Assembly (NCBI GenBank): GCA_029194535.1
Contig: JARFXR010000001.1
Location: forward strand, 1,930,721-1,994,720
Source: Nitrospira sp.
GTDB lineage: Bacteria > Nitrospirota > Nitrospiria > Nitrospirales > Nitrospiraceae
Length of the DNA: 64,000 nucleotides
Reading direction: 5' to 3'
Numbering within the stretch: position 1 is the first letter of the stretch; each line of letters starts with the position of its first letter. The translations under genes were made by a program, and so were the position numbers. Shown piece by piece: positions 1 to 10,800 of this stretch. The notes under the pieces were generated by a model. It was not told where the DNA came from. It ran no database searches and saw nothing but the letters and a program-made list of their open reading frames with translations.

Positions 1-105
1 TGACAGATTTCCTTCCCGTCTGTTAGGGTAACCGGTCAATTTTTCCGATCACTTACGTTCGACCGACCTGCCAGTTTAAGGCGGGAAAGAGGAGCCGCGA
101 CTCCC

Positions 106-1911
106 GTGGGCCGAGGCCTGATTTCTGAGGACATCATCAATCAAATCAGGGATCGGGTCGACATCACGGAGATTGTCGGGCAACACGTGAGCTTGGTCAG
201 GGCCGGCCAGAATTTGAAGGGGTTATGCCCCTTTCACCAGGAAAAGACTCCCTCGTTTACCGTCAGTTCTTCTAGACAAATGTTTCATTGTTTCGGCTGC
301 GGCGCCGGGGGCAACGTCTTTACTTTTCTGACCCGCATCACCGGCGGAAGTTTCCCCGAAGTCGTTCGAGACCTGGGATGCAAGGTTGGCATCGACGTTC
401 CGGACACCGCGGATTCTGGGCCCGCCCAGGCTCAAAATGCTCGCCTCGAGTTGCTGAACCGAAGCGCCGCCGCCTGGTTTCACCGAAATCTTCGCGATGA
501 GCGTCTTGGCGAGGAGGCGCGTGAGTATCTTCGCAGGCGGGGGATTGAGCAACCCACGATCGACCGTTTTGGGGTTGGTGTGGCACCGGGAGAATGGGAC
601 GGGCTGCTCAAGGCTCTGGCCAAGGAAGGATTTCAACAGACCGAACTGGCAGCCGCCGGATTGATCATCGGGCGCGACAACGGGTCCGGATTTTACGACC
701 GCTTCCGTGCACGGGTGATGTTCACGATCTCCGATCTGCGCAAGCGCATCGTGGGATTCGGGGGACGGGTCCTTGGCGACGGCACCCCAAAATATCTGAA
801 TTCACCGGACACCCCGCTGTTCAAGAAGGGGCACACACTTTTTGCCTTGGATCTGGCGCGCGAGGCTATCGCGCGGACCAAGACCGTGATCGTCGTCGAA
901 GGATACTTTGATGCCATCGCTCTGCATCAGGCGGGGCTGATCCATACCGTTGCCACCTTGGGAACCGCTCTGACGACCGATCATATTCACGTGTTACGCC
1001 GGTTTGCGTCAAACGTCATACTGCTCTTCGATCCCGATCCAGCCGGTGTCCGTGCCGCATTGCGAGGACTTGATCTGTTTGTGAACAGCGGGCTCGGCGT
1101 CAAAGTCGTGTCGCTTCCCGTGGGCGAAGATCCAGACACGTTCGTCCGGTCATGCGGTCCGGAGGCGTTCGCGCGGCTGGAGGAACAAGCACCGAGCCTT
1201 CTGGATTTTGCACTTGAACAGAGTCTGCAGTCGGCGCAGGGAGGCACGGTGGAAGGTCGGATCCGGAGTGTGGACGACGTGTTGCGGATTCTCCAGAAGA
1301 GTGAACATCCGATCGAACGGGAAGAGCGCATGAGAATCGTCGCCGAGCGTCTCGGCATCAATCAACAACGCTTGATCGAACGATACCCCGCGTTGGCGTC
1401 GCAGGACAAGCGGCGTCCGCCCGGCGGCAAGCCTGAGGGGCGTCCCGCACCGCTCTGGAGGGGAGCGCCTGAAGAGCGCGATGTGGTGTATTTCCTGCTG
1501 CAGGGGCAATTGTCTCCTCTCGATGTGCGGCGACTTCGGCCTGAAACGTTTACGGTATCGGCCTGTCGAACCTTGGTCGAGCGGGCGTTGGCGCATGTCG
1601 GTCAGGACGGCCGAGTGGGATTGCAGCATCTGCTGGATACGGTCGCCGACGATCCAGAGTGCGGCCCCCTGGCGACGGAATTATCCATGCTGGAGCAGCA
1701 CTTCGACGATGTGCGTGCGCACTTGCAGGATTGCCTTGATCGGCTCGATCGAAAATATGCGGAAGCGGCCTTACGGGAGCTGATCGTGAGGCTCAAGGCC
1801 GCTGAGCGCGACGGACGAACGGAAGAAGCGCGCGCGCTCAATGTGCAAGTCAATGAACTGCGGTTGCGGAAAGCCGGTCAGCCGCCTGTCCTGTCATTGG
1901 TCAAGGAGTAA
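106..1911 (+). CDS. dnaG: DNA primase DnaG
   Basis: Makes RNA primers at the replication fork with the replicative helicase. The N-terminal CHC2 zinc site has Cys41, His44, Cys62 and Cys65. The catalytic RNAP-core/TOPRIM region follows, with an EGYFDAIAL motif near residue 265 and the acidic DPDPAG motif near 308. The C-terminal 150 residues match the position of the helicase-binding domain. At 601 residues it has normal family length. The GTG start is supported by AGGAG at 90-94. The stop lies 2 bp from rpoD, so the two are almost certainly co-transcribed, part of the classic primase-sigma operon. Confidence 0.97.
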   Translation: MGRGLISEDIINQIRDRVDITEIVGQHVSLVRAGQNLKGLCPFHQEKTPSFTVSSSRQMFHCFGCGAGGNVFTFLTRITGGSFPEVVRDLGCKVGIDVPDTADSGPAQAQNARLELLNRSAAAWFHRNLRDERLGEEAREYLRRRGIEQPTIDRFGVGVAPGEWDGLLKALAKEGFQQTELAAAGLIIGRDNGSGFYDRFRARVMFTISDLRKRIVGFGGRVLGDGTPKYLNSPDTPLFKKGHTLFALDLAREAIARTKTVIVVEGYFDAIALHQAGLIHTVATLGTALTTDHIHVLRRFASNVILLFDPDPAGVRAALRGLDLFVNSGLGVKVVSLPVGEDPDTFVRSCGPEAFARLEEQAPSLLDFALEQSLQSAQGGTVEGRIRSVDDVLRILQKSEHPIEREERMRIVAERLGINQQRLIERYPALASQDKRRPPGGKPEGRPAPLWRGAPEERDVVYFLLQGQLSPLDVRRLRPETFTVSACRTLVERALAHVGQDGRVGLQHLLDTVADDPECGPLATELSMLEQHFDDVRAHLQDCLDRLDRKYAEAALRELIVRLKAAERDGRTEEARALNVQVNELRLRKAGQPPVLSLVKE

Positions 1912-1913
1912 GC

Positions 1914-3722
1914 ATGCCGAAACAAGAATTGCTCGTGGAAGTCAAGAAGCTCATTTCCATCGGAAAGGAAAAGGGGTTCTTAACCTATGACGAGTTGAAC
2001 AGCACGTTGCCGGCTGAGGTCGTGTCGTCGGAACAGTTCGGCAGCATCATGACGATGTTTGGAGAAATGGACATTGAAATCGTCGACGCCCCCGAAGGGA
2101 GCGAGCGCCAGGCAAAAGCCCGCGATCGTGAGGAAGGGAGCGACGAAGGCGAGGAAGGCGACGGAGGGGAAGAGAACGAGAAGGAAATCGACTTGACGCC
2201 GGGCGCCCTGAGCCGGACGGACGATCCGGTCCGCCTGTATTTGAAGGAGATGGGCAGCGTCGCGCTACTGAGTCGCGAAGGCGAGATCGAAATCGCGAAG
2301 CGGATCGAAGAGGGCAAGCGGGACATCGCCTTTGTCATCTACGGCATGCCCATGACCATCGAATTCATCCTCTCCCTTCGCGAACAACTGAAGGCCGGCA
2401 AAATCGACGTTCGGGAGATCGTGCCCATTGTCGAAACGGAAGAAGATTTCGAGGAAGAAGAAGTTGAAAAAGACTACGAGGAATTGCGGGTCAAGACGCT
2501 GGACGGGTTGAACGCGGTCCGCAAAGTGTCGACGTCCTTGAAGGGGCTTTATGAAAAGTCGCGGCTGGCGGCCAAGGATCCCGTCAAACTGAAGAAGATC
2601 AAGAAGCAAATCGACGCCATCCGCGAGCAGGTCGTCGACAAGATGGAGGCCGTCAATCTGCACGGCGTGCTCAAGGATCGTATGGTTCAGCGCGTCCGCG
2701 AGATGGCCATCCAGATTCGCACGGCCGAGCGTGAGATTGTCAGCTGTCAGCGGCGATTGGGTGTGGGTGGTGAAACCGGCAGCGAACTGCTGCGTAAGCT
2801 GTGTCGGGAGCGGAAGGATGTCTTGACGGTCAAGCGCAAGACCGGGGTGTCCGACGAGATTCTTCAGGACATCAAAAGAGTCTATCAGGCGGCACGAGCG
2901 AAAATACGGCAGCTCGAAGCCGAGGAAGCGCTTGTATCCGGTGAAGAAGTCAAGGACGCCGTCAAACATCTGGACGTCGCAGAAGAGAAGGTCAAACGTG
3001 GTAAGGCCGAGTTGGTTGAGGCGAATCTTCGACTCGTCGTCAGCATCGCCAAGAAATATACAAACCGCGGCCTCCAATTCCTGGATTTGATCCAGGAAGG
3101 CAATATCGGCTTGATGAAGGCGGTGGACAAATTTGAGTACAAGCGCGGATATAAGTTCAGTACGTACGCCACATGGTGGATTCGGCAGGCGATTACGCGC
3201 GCGATCGCCGATCAGGCGCGGACAATCCGGATACCGGTGCACATGATCGAGACCATCAACAAGCTGATCCGCACGTCGCGTCATCTGGTGCAGAAGCTGG
3301 GGCGTGAACCGACGCCGGAAGAAATCGCCGAGCGGATGGATCTCCCGCTGGACAAGGTTCGCAAGATCCTGAAGATCGCTCGGGAGCCGATTTCCCTCGA
3401 GACGCCGATCGGAGAGGAAGAGGACAGCCACCTGGGCGATTTCATCGAGGACAAAAAGGCCATTTCACCTCTGGAGGCGGCCATCCGTTACGATCTCCAG
3501 CGCCAGATCAACAGCGCGTTGGAAACCCTGACGCCGCGCGAGGAGAAGGTGCTCCGTAAACGGTTTGGGATCGGTGAAGCGACGGACCATACCCTCGAGG
3601 AAGTCGGTCAGGATTTTGAGGTGACAAGGGAACGCATCCGCCAGATCGAGGCCAAGGCCTTGCGGAAATTGCGCCATCCGAGCCGGAGCAAGAAGTTGCG
3701 GAGCTTTGTCGAAAGCCTGTAG
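1914..3722 (+). CDS. rpoD: RNA polymerase primary sigma factor (RpoD/SigA, sigma-70)
   Basis: Directs RNA polymerase to housekeeping promoters. A region 1.1-like N-terminus (about 1-55) is followed by a strongly acidic stretch (about 55-90), region 1.2 (about 104-132), a charged helical non-conserved region, and a textbook region 2 ([20 protein letters not shown], then [17 protein letters not shown]) near residues 380-425. Region 4 ends with the helix-turn-helix [20 protein letters not shown]. Length is 602 residues. AAGGAG at the end of dnaG serves as ribosome-binding site. The presence of this sigma explains the TTGACA/TATAAT-type promoters seen elsewhere in the window. Confidence 0.97.
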   Translation: MPKQELLVEVKKLISIGKEKGFLTYDELNSTLPAEVVSSEQFGSIMTMFGEMDIEIVDAPEGSERQAKARDREEGSDEGEEGDGGEENEKEIDLTPGALSRTDDPVRLYLKEMGSVALLSREGEIEIAKRIEEGKRDIAFVIYGMPMTIEFILSLREQLKAGKIDVREIVPIVETEEDFEEEEVEKDYEELRVKTLDGLNAVRKVSTSLKGLYEKSRLAAKDPVKLKKIKKQIDAIREQVVDKMEAVNLHGVLKDRMVQRVREMAIQIRTAEREIVSCQRRLGVGGETGSELLRKLCRERKDVLTVKRKTGVSDEILQDIKRVYQAARAKIRQLEAEEALVSGEEVKDAVKHLDVAEEKVKRGKAELVEANLRLVVSIAKKYTNRGLQFLDLIQEGNIGLMKAVDKFEYKRGYKFSTYATWWIRQAITRAIADQARTIRIPVHMIETINKLIRTSRHLVQKLGREPTPEEIAERMDLPLDKVRKILKIAREPISLETPIGEEEDSHLGDFIEDKKAISPLEAAIRYDLQRQINSALETLTPREEKVLRKRFGIGEATDHTLEEVGQDFEVTRERIRQIEAKALRKLRHPSRSKKLRSFVESL

Positions 3723-3772
3723 GGACAGAGCGCCAGCATTATTTGACTCCGTCTCGACTGCGGCCTAGAATC

Positions 3773-3832
3773 GACCTGAAGGTCGAGGTTGAGGTCAAGG
3801 CTGAAACTGACTTAAAACTCGACCTTGACCTG
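3773..3832. repeat. Degenerate hexanucleotide tract between rpoD and the tRNA
   Basis: The segment divides into ten consecutive hexamers, most of the form GAGGTT/GAGGTC or the complementary-looking GACCTG/GACCTT. The first half is purine-rich and the second half pyrimidine-shifted, so the tract also contains a 9-bp perfect inverted repeat, AGGTCAAGG at 3792-3800 with CCTTGACCT at 3823-3831. There is no T-run, so a simple intrinsic terminator is unlikely. It may be a decayed minisatellite or an RNA-structure element between rpoD and the tRNA. Confidence 0.5.
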
Positions 3833-3851
3833 AGTGTGGAATTGTTCGGAT

Positions 3852-3928
3852 GGGCCCATAGCTCAGGTGGTTAGAGCGGCTGACTCATAATCAGCTGGTC
3901 CTAGGTTCAAGTCCTAGTGGGCCCACCA
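3852..3928 (+). tRNA. tRNA with CAU anticodon, probably tRNA-Ile2
   Basis: A full 77-nt cloverleaf. The acceptor stem GGGCCCA pairs perfectly with TGGGCCC at 3918-3924, followed by A73 and an encoded CCA. The anticodon loop is CTCATAA, with CAT at 3886-3888, on a 5-bp stem GCTGA/TCAGC. CAU anticodons belong to initiator Met, elongator Met or lysidine-modified Ile2. The 1-72 pair is G-C, which argues against initiator. C4-G69 and C5-G68 are pairs known to be recognised by the lysidine synthetase TilS, favouring Ile2. Presence of the gene is certain; the isotype is inferred. Confidence 0.95.
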
Positions 3929-3988
3929 AAGGGATCAGCAACCGGCGGATCCATTTCGTTTCGGCGACTGACTTGATTTAGGAGAGCA

Positions 3989-4765
3989 TTGAACCAGCGT
4001 CTTTCCTCCCTGATCGAATTGCAGAAGCTGGATCTCCGTATTATGGAGATCTGCGAACAACGCCGAAAAATCCCCGATCGATTGCATCAGCTCGAAACGC
4101 CGTTGCGCGACGCTCGTCAGTTGCTCCAAGAGACAGTGGTCTCGATGGAGGTTGCGGTCAAGGAGCGTCGAGGATACGAACGGGATGTGGAAGCTCAGGA
4201 TGCGCACAACGACAAGATGCGTGCACGGCTCTCGGAGATCAAGACCAATAAGGAGTATCAGGCGCATCTCTTCGAGCTGCAAATGGCCAATAAGAAGAAG
4301 TCCGAAATTGAGGACAAGGTGTTGGCCTGCATGGAAAAGATCGAGGAGCTTCAACGAACGATGAGGGAGGCGCAGGAACGGGTTGAGGCGGTGGAACGTA
4401 CGTTCGCAGAGGAAAAGCGCGTGCTGGATGAACTCGAAGGACGACTCTCCAGTGAGCTTGCGGAACTCGATGTCCAACAACGTGAATGCGCGACCCATGT
4501 CGATCGTGGGCTTCTCGATCGCTATACCAAGCTGAAATCCGCGAGGAAAGATCAGGCTCTCGCCGCCATCAAGGGCGGCATGTGTACGGGATGTCGCCTC
4601 CAAATTCCTCCCCAGTTGGTGGCGGAAGTCAAACGTTCGCAAGACCTCCATACCTGCCCCTATTGTCATCGGATGCTCTATTGGGAGGGAGAGCCGACGA
4701 CGGACAGCAAGCCTGCGACTGAAACCGCAAAAGATAGTTCCCTGGAAGTCGGCGAGTCTGTCTGA
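3989..4765 (+). CDS. Coiled-coil protein with C-terminal C4 zinc ribbon (COG1579 type)
   Basis: A 258-residue protein. Residues about 10-170 are a long charged helical coiled coil. The C-terminus holds a C4 zinc ribbon with Cys199, Cys202, Cys223 and Cys226 (CTGC and CPYC). This layout is that of the COG1579 family, whose function is not firmly known and is often discussed as nucleic-acid related. The start is TTG, supported by GGAGAG at 3981-3986. The gene stands alone between the tRNA and gmd. Family assignment is secure; no specific function is proposed. Confidence 0.88.
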   Translation: MNQRLSSLIELQKLDLRIMEICEQRRKIPDRLHQLETPLRDARQLLQETVVSMEVAVKERRGYERDVEAQDAHNDKMRARLSEIKTNKEYQAHLFELQMANKKKSEIEDKVLACMEKIEELQRTMREAQERVEAVERTFAEEKRVLDELEGRLSSELAELDVQQRECATHVDRGLLDRYTKLKSARKDQALAAIKGGMCTGCRLQIPPQLVAEVKRSQDLHTCPYCHRMLYWEGEPTTDSKPATETAKDSSLEVGESV

Positions 4766-4896
4766 CGTCCGACGCGAGGCCGCCATCAGGACGAACGAGA
4801 GTCTCAATCAGCGTTCGTCATCTGCGTGACAAGTTTTCTATCTGTGGACTTTGGTGGTGGTTCGATCAATAATCCCGCATAACCAGGAGTCCACTC

Positions 4897-5904
4897 GTGA
4901 AAAAAGCGCTCATCACCGGTATCACCGGTCAGGACGGATCGTATCTTTCAGAATTTCTGCTCGCGAAGGGATACGAAGTCTACGGCATTATCCGCCGCTC
5001 CAGCTCCTTCAATACGGGCCGCATCGAGGCGATTTATGAGGATCCCCATGTCCCGCACCGACGGCTCCATCTTGTGTACGGCGATCTTAACGACGCCAGC
5101 TCGTTGAATCACATATTGAGGACGGTGCAACCGGATGAGATCTACAATCTGGGAGCGCAGAGCCACGTGCGAGTCAGTTTCGACATCCCGGAATATACGG
5201 GAGAGATCACCGGATTGGGGACGATTCGACTGCTTGAAGCCATCCGTGAGTCCGGCCTCAGACCGAAGTTCTACCAAGCCTCCTCGAGTGAAATGTTTGG
5301 AAAGGTTGTGGAAGTTCCGCAGCGAGAGACGACGCCGTTCTACCCTCGTAGTCCCTACGGAGCGGCCAAAGTCTATTCGTATTGGATCACGGTCAATTAC
5401 CGTGAGGCGTATAACTTGTTTGCCTGCAACGGGATTCTCTTCAATCACGAATCGCCGAGACGAGGGGAGACCTTCGTGACCAGAAAAATCACTAAGGCGG
5501 CTGCGCGCATTAAGCTGGGTGTTCAACGGGACCTGTTTTTGGGGAATCTCGATGCCAAACGCGATTGGGGGTTTGCAGGCGATTATATCCAGGCTATGTG
5601 GATGATGCTGCAGGCCGAGGCCCCTGATGACTACGTGATTGCCACGGGGGAAACCCATACTGTGCGGGAAATGCTGGAGCTGGCCTTTGACCGGGTGGGG
5701 GTGGATTGGAAAAAGCACGTGAAGATCGACGAGAAGTACTACCGTCCCACCGAAGTGGACTTGCTCATCGGCGATGCCGGTAAGGCGAAGCGGGAGTTAG
5801 GCTGGGAGCCAAAGGTCCGATTCGAGGAGCTTGTGGCGATGATGGTCGATGCCGATCTCGCAATGGAACAAGAACGGTTGGAGGGCGTCAGGCCTAAGAA
5901 ATGA
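4897..5904 (+). CDS. gmd: GDP-mannose 4,6-dehydratase
   Basis: Converts GDP-D-mannose to GDP-4-keto-6-deoxy-D-mannose, the first step to GDP-L-fucose and related deoxysugars for surface polysaccharide. The N-terminal Rossmann motif GITGQDGSY begins at residue 8. The catalytic SSSEMFG segment and the Tyr-x3-Lys motif (SPYGAAK) are present, as is the family signature [15 protein letters not shown]. Length is 335 residues, in the usual range. The start is GTG with AGGAG upstream. The stop overlaps the fcl start (ATGA), so the two enzymes are translationally coupled. Confidence 0.95.
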   Translation: MKKALITGITGQDGSYLSEFLLAKGYEVYGIIRRSSSFNTGRIEAIYEDPHVPHRRLHLVYGDLNDASSLNHILRTVQPDEIYNLGAQSHVRVSFDIPEYTGEITGLGTIRLLEAIRESGLRPKFYQASSSEMFGKVVEVPQRETTPFYPRSPYGAAKVYSYWITVNYREAYNLFACNGILFNHESPRRGETFVTRKITKAAARIKLGVQRDLFLGNLDAKRDWGFAGDYIQAMWMMLQAEAPDDYVIATGETHTVREMLELAFDRVGVDWKKHVKIDEKYYRPTEVDLLIGDAGKAKRELGWEPKVRFEELVAMMVDADLAMEQERLEGVRPKK

Positions 5905-6872
5905 TCGCTTCATCGGTATTTTGGGAGAACAAACGTGTGGTCGTCACAGGAGGGGCCGGTTTTCTCGGCTCATTCGTCGTGGCCCAGCTGCAGGCGCGAG
6001 GGTGCTCGCTGGTGATCGTCCCGCGCAGCCGCCAATACGACCTGGTTCAGATGGCGGCGGTGCAGCAGCTGTATTCAGATGCCAGACCGGATGTGGTGAT
6101 TCATCTGGCGGCGCGAGTCGGCGGCATCGGTGCGAATCAAGCCAACCCGGGAAGATTTTTCTACGACAACCTAATGATGGGGACCCAACTCATCGAGGTC
6201 GGGCGCCAACGAGGAATCAGGAAGTTCGTTGCGCTTGGAACGATTTGCGCGTACCCGAAGTTTGCCCCGATTCCGTTCAAGGAAGCCGACATCTGGAACG
6301 GATATCCCGAGGAGACGAACGCTCCCTATGGTCTGGCTAAGAAGATGATGCTCGTTCAGTCGCAGGCCTATCGACAGCAGTATGGCTTCAATTCGATCGT
6401 CCTGTTTCCTGTCAATCTGTACGGTCCACAGGACAATTTTGATCTTGAAACCTCGCATGTCATCCCCGCTCTTATTCGCAAGTGTACACAGGCAAAGGAG
6501 GCCGGGAGCAACTCCTTTACATTGTGGGGAGACGGTTCTCCCAGCAGGGAGTTCTTGTATGTGGAAGATGCCGCGGAAGGCATCTTATCGGCCGCAGAGC
6601 TGTACGACGGAGATTTACCGGTGAACTTGGGAACTGGAGAAGAAGTGACGATTCGCAATCTTGCCGCGTTGATTGCTGATGAAGTCGGATTTACCGGACG
6701 CATCGAATGGGATGCGACCAAGCCCAATGGGCAACCGCGACGATGCCTTGATGTGAATCGAGCGAAACAGCTCTTTGGATTCAAGGCTAGACATCATCTC
6801 CGTGACGGACTTCACAAGACAATCGTATGGTTCTTAGATAATCGTCACGCATTACGCGAGGTTCGTTTTTAG
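5901..6872 (+). CDS. fcl: GDP-L-fucose synthase (epimerase/reductase)
   Basis: Epimerises and reduces the Gmd product to GDP-L-fucose, using NADPH. Visible features are the Rossmann motif GGAGFLG near residue 17, the active-site segment LGTICAYPK (catalytic Cys kept, the usual preceding Ser replaced by Thr), YGLAKK (Tyr-x3-Lys) and the conserved NLYGPQDNF...[10 protein letters not shown] region with the expected His. Length is 323 residues, as in the family. It overlaps gmd by 4 bp. Together they give the cell GDP-fucose; no glycosyltransferase is adjacent, so the destination is not shown here. Confidence 0.92.
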   Translation: MIASSVFWENKRVVVTGGAGFLGSFVVAQLQARGCSLVIVPRSRQYDLVQMAAVQQLYSDARPDVVIHLAARVGGIGANQANPGRFFYDNLMMGTQLIEVGRQRGIRKFVALGTICAYPKFAPIPFKEADIWNGYPEETNAPYGLAKKMMLVQSQAYRQQYGFNSIVLFPVNLYGPQDNFDLETSHVIPALIRKCTQAKEAGSNSFTLWGDGSPSREFLYVEDAAEGILSAAELYDGDLPVNLGTGEEVTIRNLAALIADEVGFTGRIEWDATKPNGQPRRCLDVNRAKQLFGFKARHHLRDGLHKTIVWFLDNRHALREVRF

Positions 6873-6930
6873 CGACCGACATCGAGCCGAGCTTCATGAT
6901 CCCCCTCTTTCTGCGCGCTTCAAGCTAATT

Positions 6931-7018
6931 TTGTACGATTTGCCCTTCGGTTGTGCGATTTCACCCATCGGATTCTCGCCTAACTCCTTGACGGTCCGCG
7001 GCTTCGTGATCGTATAGC
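6931..7018 (+). promoter_or_regulatory. Tandem 20-bp direct repeat and a weak promoter candidate
   Basis: Two adjacent copies of a sequence of the form TTGTRCGATTT-CC-TCGG lie at 6931-6950 and 6951-6971. Downstream are TTGACG (6988-6993) and TATAGC (7013-7018), separated by a long 19-bp spacer. The arrangement could be an operator and promoter for the TPR gene at 7121, but the spacing is poor and the repeats are imperfect. The rest of the 248-bp gap shows nothing recognisable. Confidence 0.25.
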
Positions 7019-7120
7019 TTGGTCCAACTCTTGCTGATCTGTACCTGTCCGACTGCGAATACAGATCCTCAGTTGCGGAGTCTATGTCTCATGTTCGTAT
7101 CAGCACCGCCGGAATGAACA

Positions 7121-7606
7121 ATGACCGAAAGCTCGGGGGAAACGACCGTCGAGGCAGCAGAATGGTATGAGCGCGGAATCGCACTCAAAAAGGCCGGTCT
7201 CTTCAAACAAGCCATTGATCAGTTTGAAAGAGCAACCGATGATTCTCGGTATGCGCTGAAAGCGTATGCGCAGATCGGACTCTGCCACAAGTCGGTCCGC
7301 CAGTACGAAGAAGCAGTTGGCGCGTTTCGTAACGCGTTGAAGTCGCCGATTGCCTCAATCAGAGAGACCGTGCAGCTGCTGTACGTCCTCGGGCGGACTT
7401 TGGAATCGCTCGGTCGAATCGACGAGTCCCTCGAAGCCTACCGCTGGCTTCGGCGCGAAGATCCACGGTTCAGAGACGTTGTCATGCGGATTGAAGCGTT
7501 GAGTATCAGGAGACCATTGAACCTGAACGATCGGTCTCGCGTCAGAAACCCTTTGGCGAAACAAGCTCTACAGGTCTGGGAAGGTCTTCTGCGACATACT
7601 CGGTAA
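7121..7606 (+). CDS. Tetratricopeptide-repeat protein
   Basis: A 161-residue soluble protein with at least two to three TPR helical hairpins (about residues 9-40, 42-75 and 80-112), recognisable from patterns such as AAEWYERGIALKKAGLFKQA and AYAQIGLCHKSVRQYEEAV. TPRs mediate protein-protein contacts; the partner is not indicated. No signal peptide or membrane segment. The ATG at 7114 is out of frame, so 7121 is the start. Monocistronic: downstream lies a 228-bp gap without a convincing gene, then the convergent end of the large fusion gene. Confidence 0.8.
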   Translation: MTESSGETTVEAAEWYERGIALKKAGLFKQAIDQFERATDDSRYALKAYAQIGLCHKSVRQYEEAVGAFRNALKSPIASIRETVQLLYVLGRTLESLGRIDESLEAYRWLRREDPRFRDVVMRIEALSIRRPLNLNDRSRVRNPLAKQALQVWEGLLRHTR

Positions 7607-7834
7607 ACAGTTCCCCATCCTGCATATGCTCCCGAATCGCTCGTGAACTCTTCGCGGGTTCAGACAATCATCAGTCAACGTGGTACATCACAGGAGACGA
7701 TCCGCTATATCGACCAGCAGCCGTCGATGGACGACAAGCAGGGAGCAGGTCGGTCTTGTCACACCTGTGGAGACTCGCGCAGACGATAGGAGCGATTCCT
7801 CATTCGTTGTCAAGTAACGAACACGGCGAGATTG

Positions 7835-10800
7835 TCATGGTGCTGGCCGTAGTCGGTCGTAGATCGGATATACCTGCTCCAGGTTGGCCCACCGAAGTAC
7901 CTCAAGAGAGTCTTCTACATAGGCCTTCGACCGCATGCCGTTCAGCACGCATGTCACGCCAGGCGTGCTGCTCACGATCCAGAGGGCCTTGCGGGACAGC
8001 GACTCGCTCCATCGGCTGCGCGGGAGAAGGGGATCGAGCGCGGTTGTGACTGCCAGCCTTCGTCGGCGGCTTATCTCCGTCGCGTGACGCCGCAGACCCC
8101 GAAGCAGAGTCAGGAGCTCAGGAACATAGCGTTCCTGCCACTCCTCCCATCGGCCGGCCGCCGCTCGGGCTATCAGACGCGGGATCGCCTGCATGACCTG
8201 GTTCACATGAGGTGCGATCACTTGGTGCTCGATCTGCTCCCACTGCTCGAGCCCTTGGAGGCGCGCGCCCAAAGGTTTCAGCTCGGCCGCCCAATTAAAA
8301 AAGTCGGCCGGCGACATGCCCTGCTGTGGATTGGAGATCAAGGGTGCCAGTGTTTCGCGGTACTCCTGCTCCAATCGGTCTACGGTGTTCACCTGGGTAT
8401 CGAGATCGACGAGGTTGCCTTCAAGCGGAAGGTCCGCGAGCCGTAGCATCCCGCCTTTCGGATCGGTCATGGCATTCAACGGGCGGTTTGCCAAAACCGC
8501 CAGCCGGCTTTGCCGGGCCAAACTGAGCACCGTTTCTTGTTGGTCTCTTCCGGTATTTACTGTCCGAAGCGGGCCGGCTTCAAACAGATTCATGGGACAT
8601 TGCAGCACCGCGAAGTGATGCTGTGATTGTCCCTGTGAAGCCGCGGCCATCTCTGCTGCAGCGAGAAAGCGCGAGAGCGACGTCGCATCCACGGTGCCTG
8701 CGTCGGCCGCGACCGTATTGGAGGAAATGCCATACCAACGGATTCGACCGATCGCCACTTGTGATTCGAAAAAGGCGAACGCCTGCTGCACCCGCTGATA
8801 GAATCGATCGCGCGTATCGTGCAGGTTCGCGCCTTCATGGCGTGCCGCCTCGGACAGGAAGTATTCAGGATTGTGCAGCAGGCAGACATCCAACGCTTGC
8901 AGACCCAGCCGATCGAGCGAGTCCGTCAGCTGGTCGGCCAGAAACTCAGGATCGATACAGTGCCAGATTCCCTCGCCGTACTTGACCATGTCCGAATAGG
9001 GCTTGCCGGACTGCTCGCGAGCCGTCGCCTGGGCCAAGGTCTGACCCTGGACGTATCCGATCTTTGAGACCACAATGAGTTCGGTACGGGCCAGTGTCTG
9101 TTCTGCGCTCAGCCGTCGCAGCACGAAACCGATGGCGCGCTCGCTGTCGCCGTCCATATAGTTGGTCGATGTATCGATCAGGTTCACCCCGTTCTGCAGC
9201 GCCATTTCCAGGGCGCGACTGAATTCCGGATCGCTCGTGTCGATACGGTAGGTGCCGAATCCGAGTTTGGAGACGGTCAGACCGGTGGCGCCGAATGGGA
9301 CATAGCCGTTCTCAAAGCCACCGGATGCACTTGGGCGATTGACCTGCCGCGCCGCATACCTGGCCGTTCCTTCTGGTGTCGCGAAGCCGCTCAGAAGCGG
9401 TCCGTTCAAAAACCGGGCTCCGGTATCCTCCGGCGAAGCCTGCTGAGCCGCTCGGATGGCGTCGGCCGCTTCGCGAGGATCTGTGATAGGACGCCTGCAG
9501 GCAAAATTCCGGCACAGGTAGAGCGCCGCGTTTCCGTTGACCGCGGTCTTACCCGACAGGAGTGGATGAGCCGATGTTCCGTCCTCCTTTTGCGTAACGG
9601 CAAGAATCCGGTTGGGCAGGTAGATCGAGTGCAGCGCGTCCGCAAAGCTCTGCAATCCTGGGTCGTCCTTCCGACCCACCAGTGCAACCTCAAGAGGACC
9701 TTCCGTCAGAAAGTCGACGACCGCCAAACTCTTGGCGAAGGCCTTGGGATATCGGGTGATCTGCTTTCCGTACGCGCGGATGGCGCTGACGGCCGCCTCG
9801 CGAAAGTCCTGTCGGTCGCAATGATGCGCGAGTCTCGCGAGCGCGAAGGCCGCTACGGCGTTTCCGCTGGGTGTGGCGCCGTCCGGCCCTTCCCGGCTCC
9901 GCAGAATCAGCGCTTCGTGCTCTCGTGAACTCGTGAAAAACCCACCATGCACCTCGTCTTGAAACGACGTCAGGATCTGTTCGCCGAGAGATCGCGCTGC
10001 CGATAGGTAGCAGTCCATACTGCATGCTTCGAACAGGTCGATGAGACCCTCCGCAAAAAAGGCATAGTCCTCGAGGACGCCGTCAAGATGGGCCTGCCCG
10101 TTGCGTGATGTTCGCAGGAGACGCCCTGCCATCGTCCGGTGAGTAGCCAGCAGGAAATCGGCGGCCCGGCGGGCTCCTTCGATGTATCGGGGAACATCCA
10201 GCACGCGGCCCGATTCCGCCAGTGTGCCGATCATCATCCCGTTCCACGCGGTGATCACCTTGTCGTCAAGTCCGGGAGGTTGCCGTTGCGCCCTGGCTCG
10301 ATACAGGAGGGGACGACACCGGTCGATGGTGTCCTGGAGAACCCCGGTGGAGACCTGGAGTTCCCTCGCCACCTCCTCGATCGGCCGCAACCGATTTGGA
10401 ATGCTCTGATGTTCCCAATTGCCGTCTTCTGTGATGTCATAGCAGGCGCAGAATAGCCTCGCGTCTTCCTCGTTCTGCACAATGTCCCGAACTTCAGACG
10501 GGGTCCATACGAAAAACTTTCCTTCGACACCTTCCGAATCCGCGTCGGTGGACGAATAGAAGCCTCCAGCCTTGTCGGTCATTTCCCGCAACACGTAATC
10601 GAGCACCTCCTCGACAATCGTACGATAGGTGGGTTGTCCGGTGACCTGAAAGGCCTCCAGATACGAGCGGGTGAGGAGGGCATTGTCATAGAGCATCTTC
10701 TCGAAGTGCGGAACGAGCCACCGTTCGTCTGTGGAATAACGCGCGAACCCTCCGCCGATTTGGTCGTAGATCCCGCCGGCCGCCATGGCGTCGAGCGTCC

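Noticed and set aside
1-105. Promoter of dnaG beginning with TGACA at the window edge
   Set aside because: The -35 would be cut by the window boundary and the possible -10 (TAGGGT) is weak, so it cannot be judged.
2265-3431. Long 388-codon open frame on the minus strand across rpoD
   Set aside because: Shadow of a high-GC conserved gene; the plus-strand protein is unmistakable RpoD.
3852-3928. Initiator tRNA-Met
   Set aside because: The first acceptor pair is G-C, whereas bacterial initiators have a mismatch there; the C4-G69 and C5-G68 pairs favour Ile2.
7643-7789. 48-codon GTG ORF in the gap after the first TPR gene, ending CHTCGDSRRR
   Set aside because: The Cys pair is tempting, but there is no ribosome-binding site, no neighbour coupling and no recognisable fold.
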